NCBI GenBank assembly: GCA_934394595.1
Contig: CAKRRX010000150.1
Coordinates: forward strand, 1-6,060
Source: an uncultured Blautia sp.
GTDB taxonomy: Bacteria; Bacillota; Clostridia; Lachnospirales; Lachnospiraceae
Length of the DNA stretch: 6,060 bases
Reading direction: 5' to 3'
Shown here: positions 5,239 to 6,060 of the stretch, piece after piece
How the letters are laid out: each line of letters starts with the position of its first letter
Position numbering within the stretch: position 1 is the first letter of the stretch
Position numbers and translations under genes: made by a program
The notes under the pieces: generated by a model
The model's input: the letters and a program-made list of their open reading frames with translations, nothing else
Told to the model about the DNA's origin: nothing
Databases searched by the model: none

Positions 5239-5580
5239 TTACTTCCACGCTTTCCAGATATCTGGCTGATATCCCAATGTGGATTGTTTTCCGTTTCGAA
5301 CCACCGGGGTTTTAATCACCTGGGGATTTTCAAGCACTTTCTCAAGCTTATCCTCATCTGCAATGTACTTAATGAGTGCAAGCAGATCCTTATCCTTGCC
5401 CTCCCAGTTAATCATATTTTCCAATCCGCCATTTGCCTGGGCCACTGAATTAAATTCGCCCTTGCTCATACCTTTTTCTTTCATATCAATAAACTGAAAC
5501 TTAATTCCTCGTTCCTTGAAAAAACGCTCTGCTTTCTTTGTATCATTGCATTTCTTTGTTCCAAAAATCTGTATATTCAA
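5239..5580 (-). CDS. ArsC/Spx-family thioredoxin-fold protein (arsenate reductase-like)
   Basis: The 113-residue product starts at TTG (complement of 5578-5580) with an AGGAGA site 6 bases upstream; no ATG or GTG is better placed. Residues 1-10 form the first thioredoxin-fold strand (NIQIFGTKK). C11 stands in CNDTKK at the active-site helix, so this has the single-Cys CxxT form of ArsC and not the CxxC of Spx. The helix KAERFFKERGIKFQFIDMKEKG and the C-terminal VVRNGKQSTLGYQPDIWKAW are typical of the clostridial members of this family. The RP that carries a catalytic arginine in E. coli ArsC is TP here (91-92). I therefore doubt true arsenate reduction; a thiol-redox or Spx-like regulatory role is as likely. 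It is the last gene after the NUDIX gene and the rhomboid remnant, 38 bases past the remnant's stop. Confidence 0.88.
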   Translation of the reverse strand: MNIQIFGTKKCNDTKKAERFFKERGIKFQFIDMKEKGMSKGEFNSVAQANGGLENMINWEGKDKDLLALIKYIADEDKLEKVLENPQVIKTPVVRNGKQSTLGYQPDIWKAWK

Positions 5581-5586
5581 ATCGAT

Positions 5587-5592
5587 TCTCCT
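5587..5592 (-). promoter_or_regulatory. Ribosome binding site that decides the TTG start of the ArsC-family gene
   Basis: AGGAGA on the minus strand lies six bases before the TTG at 5580. It is the only strong SD in the 38-base gap, which supports TTG as the start. Confidence 0.7.
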
Positions 5593-5618
5593 TTTCTCTT
5601 GCCATATGTATCATGTTC

Positions 5619-5889
5619 TCAAAAGATTCTCTGAAAGCCCAACAAACCGCCGATGATTTCACCAACAATATGGGCTATATGTGCCCAGTCGGCATGTCCA
5701 AATATATGGGTGAATGCTCTGATCCACGTCATCGGGGATAGTAAAGGCGAATGGTATGTCATGAACAGCACCCTTCCAGATACTCCACCGGTAACATAGT
5801 TGAGTAAAGTTGCTCTAAAACTTATTGCTGCTAAACTCAGGACAACCGGAGCATTAAAAGTTATTCTTAATTTCTTTTTTTGTCGTCAT
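5619..5889 (-). pseudogene. Rhomboid intramembrane protease remnant: frameshifted start and large internal deletion
   Basis: The frame ending at TGA (5619-5621) reads KKKLRITFNAPVVL, then a first TM region, TGG, SPMTWIRAFTHIFGHADW and, directly, AHIVGEIIGGLLGF. The first part matches the N-terminal region of clostridial rhomboid proteases. The last part matches the final TM helix that carries the catalytic histidine. What should lie between is missing: the rest of TM2, the GxSG helix with the catalytic serine, and the helices after it. The product is about 90 residues against roughly 200 for the family, so it cannot be an active protease. The best ATG (5887-5889) is out of frame with the body; one A fewer in the seven-A run at 5875-5881 would restore MTTKKKLRITF. 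Both lesions indicate decay. It lies between the NUDIX and ArsC-family genes with gaps of 33 and 38 bases. Confidence 0.8.
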
Positions 5890-5922
5890 ACTCTTTTGCA
5901 CCAGCTTCCAGCAATGCCTGCT

Positions 5923-6060
5923 TTAGCTCATCATGTACCTTCGAATTTTATCTATCAAAGTAACATCTGCCGGTAACCAGGCGACACTATCTAACTGATC
6001 CCTTGTAAGCCATTTTGCCGCTTCTGCTTCCTTTAATTCAAGATGTCCTTTTCTAACCTC
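5923..6060 (-). CDS. C-terminal end of a NUDIX hydrolase (MutT-like, cut by window edge)
   Basis: Forty-five codons enter from the right edge and end at TAA (5923-5925). The sequence GHLELKEAEAAKWLTRDQL, then DSVAWLPADVTLIDKI, matches the C-terminal region of MutT-like nucleotide pyrophosphohydrolases of the (d)NTP/CTP type, where E-A-KWL and the W-LPAD block are typical. The Nudix box itself lies outside the window, so substrate and activity cannot be judged. It is upstream of the rhomboid remnant on the same strand and is probably the first visible gene of that operon. Confidence 0.8.
   Translation of the reverse strand, partial: EVRKGHLELKEAEAAKWLTRDQLDSVAWLPADVTLIDKIRRYMMS

Noticed and set aside
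5239..5580. Calling the gene arsC or spx outright
   Set aside because: The active site lacks the RP arginine of arsenate reductases and the CxxC of Spx, and the neighbours give no support. A family-level name is safer.
5581..5618. Separate promoter for the ArsC-family gene
   Set aside because: No -10 and -35 pair with acceptable spacing was found in the gap or the end of the remnant. Transcription from the NUDIX side is more likely.

Overview
The window looks like the chromosome of a low-to-moderate GC gut Firmicute, most likely a member of the Lachnospiraceae (Blautia, Dorea or Mediterraneibacter type). This is inferred from strong AGGAGG-type Shine-Dalgarno (SD) sites, GTG and TTG starts, a DUF4428 zinc-ribbon protein, and the style of the rhomboid, NUDIX and ArsC-like proteins. 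No rRNA or tRNA gene, insertion sequence or CRISPR array is visible.

Left part (1-2930), all on the minus strand. In transcription order there is a secreted two-repeat protein (2112-2930), a DUF4428 zinc-ribbon protein with a Met/Gly/Pro-rich repeat tract (1171-2034), and a multi-membrane-span sensor protein that runs off the left edge (1-1061). The first two are probably co-transcribed, because the 77-base gap holds a perfect 17-bp hairpin and an SD site but no room for a promoter. The sensor gene has its own promoter-like site in the 109-base gap before it.

Divergent intergenic region (2931-3239). It holds a minus-strand promoter for the secreted-protein gene, with a 13-bp dyad right at the predicted start of that mRNA. 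It also holds a terminator-shaped hairpin of unclear use and an extended -10 promoter for the plus-strand gene.

Centre (3240-5054). One plus-strand gene encodes a membrane diguanylate cyclase with the order TM - CHASE - TM - GGDEF - PAS. Its last ~20 codons do not look like protein and fall inside a structured, repeat-like element (about 5011-5115) that contains a tight hairpin and two interleaved stems. A further palindrome at 5140-5177 may end transcription.

Right part (5239-6060), minus strand. In transcription order there is the C-terminal end of a NUDIX hydrolase, a decayed rhomboid protease (frameshifted start and about half the protein deleted), and an ArsC/Spx-family thioredoxin-fold protein started by TTG. 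Gaps of 33 and 38 bases suggest a former operon whose middle gene has been lost.

Functionally the window is dominated by envelope sensing (7TM sensor, CHASE-GGDEF c-di-GMP synthesis, secreted repeat protein) plus a stress or housekeeping operon under decay. I see no complete undescribed system. The most unusual parts are the structured element capping the cyclase gene, the rhomboid remnant, and the leader and intercistronic hairpins.
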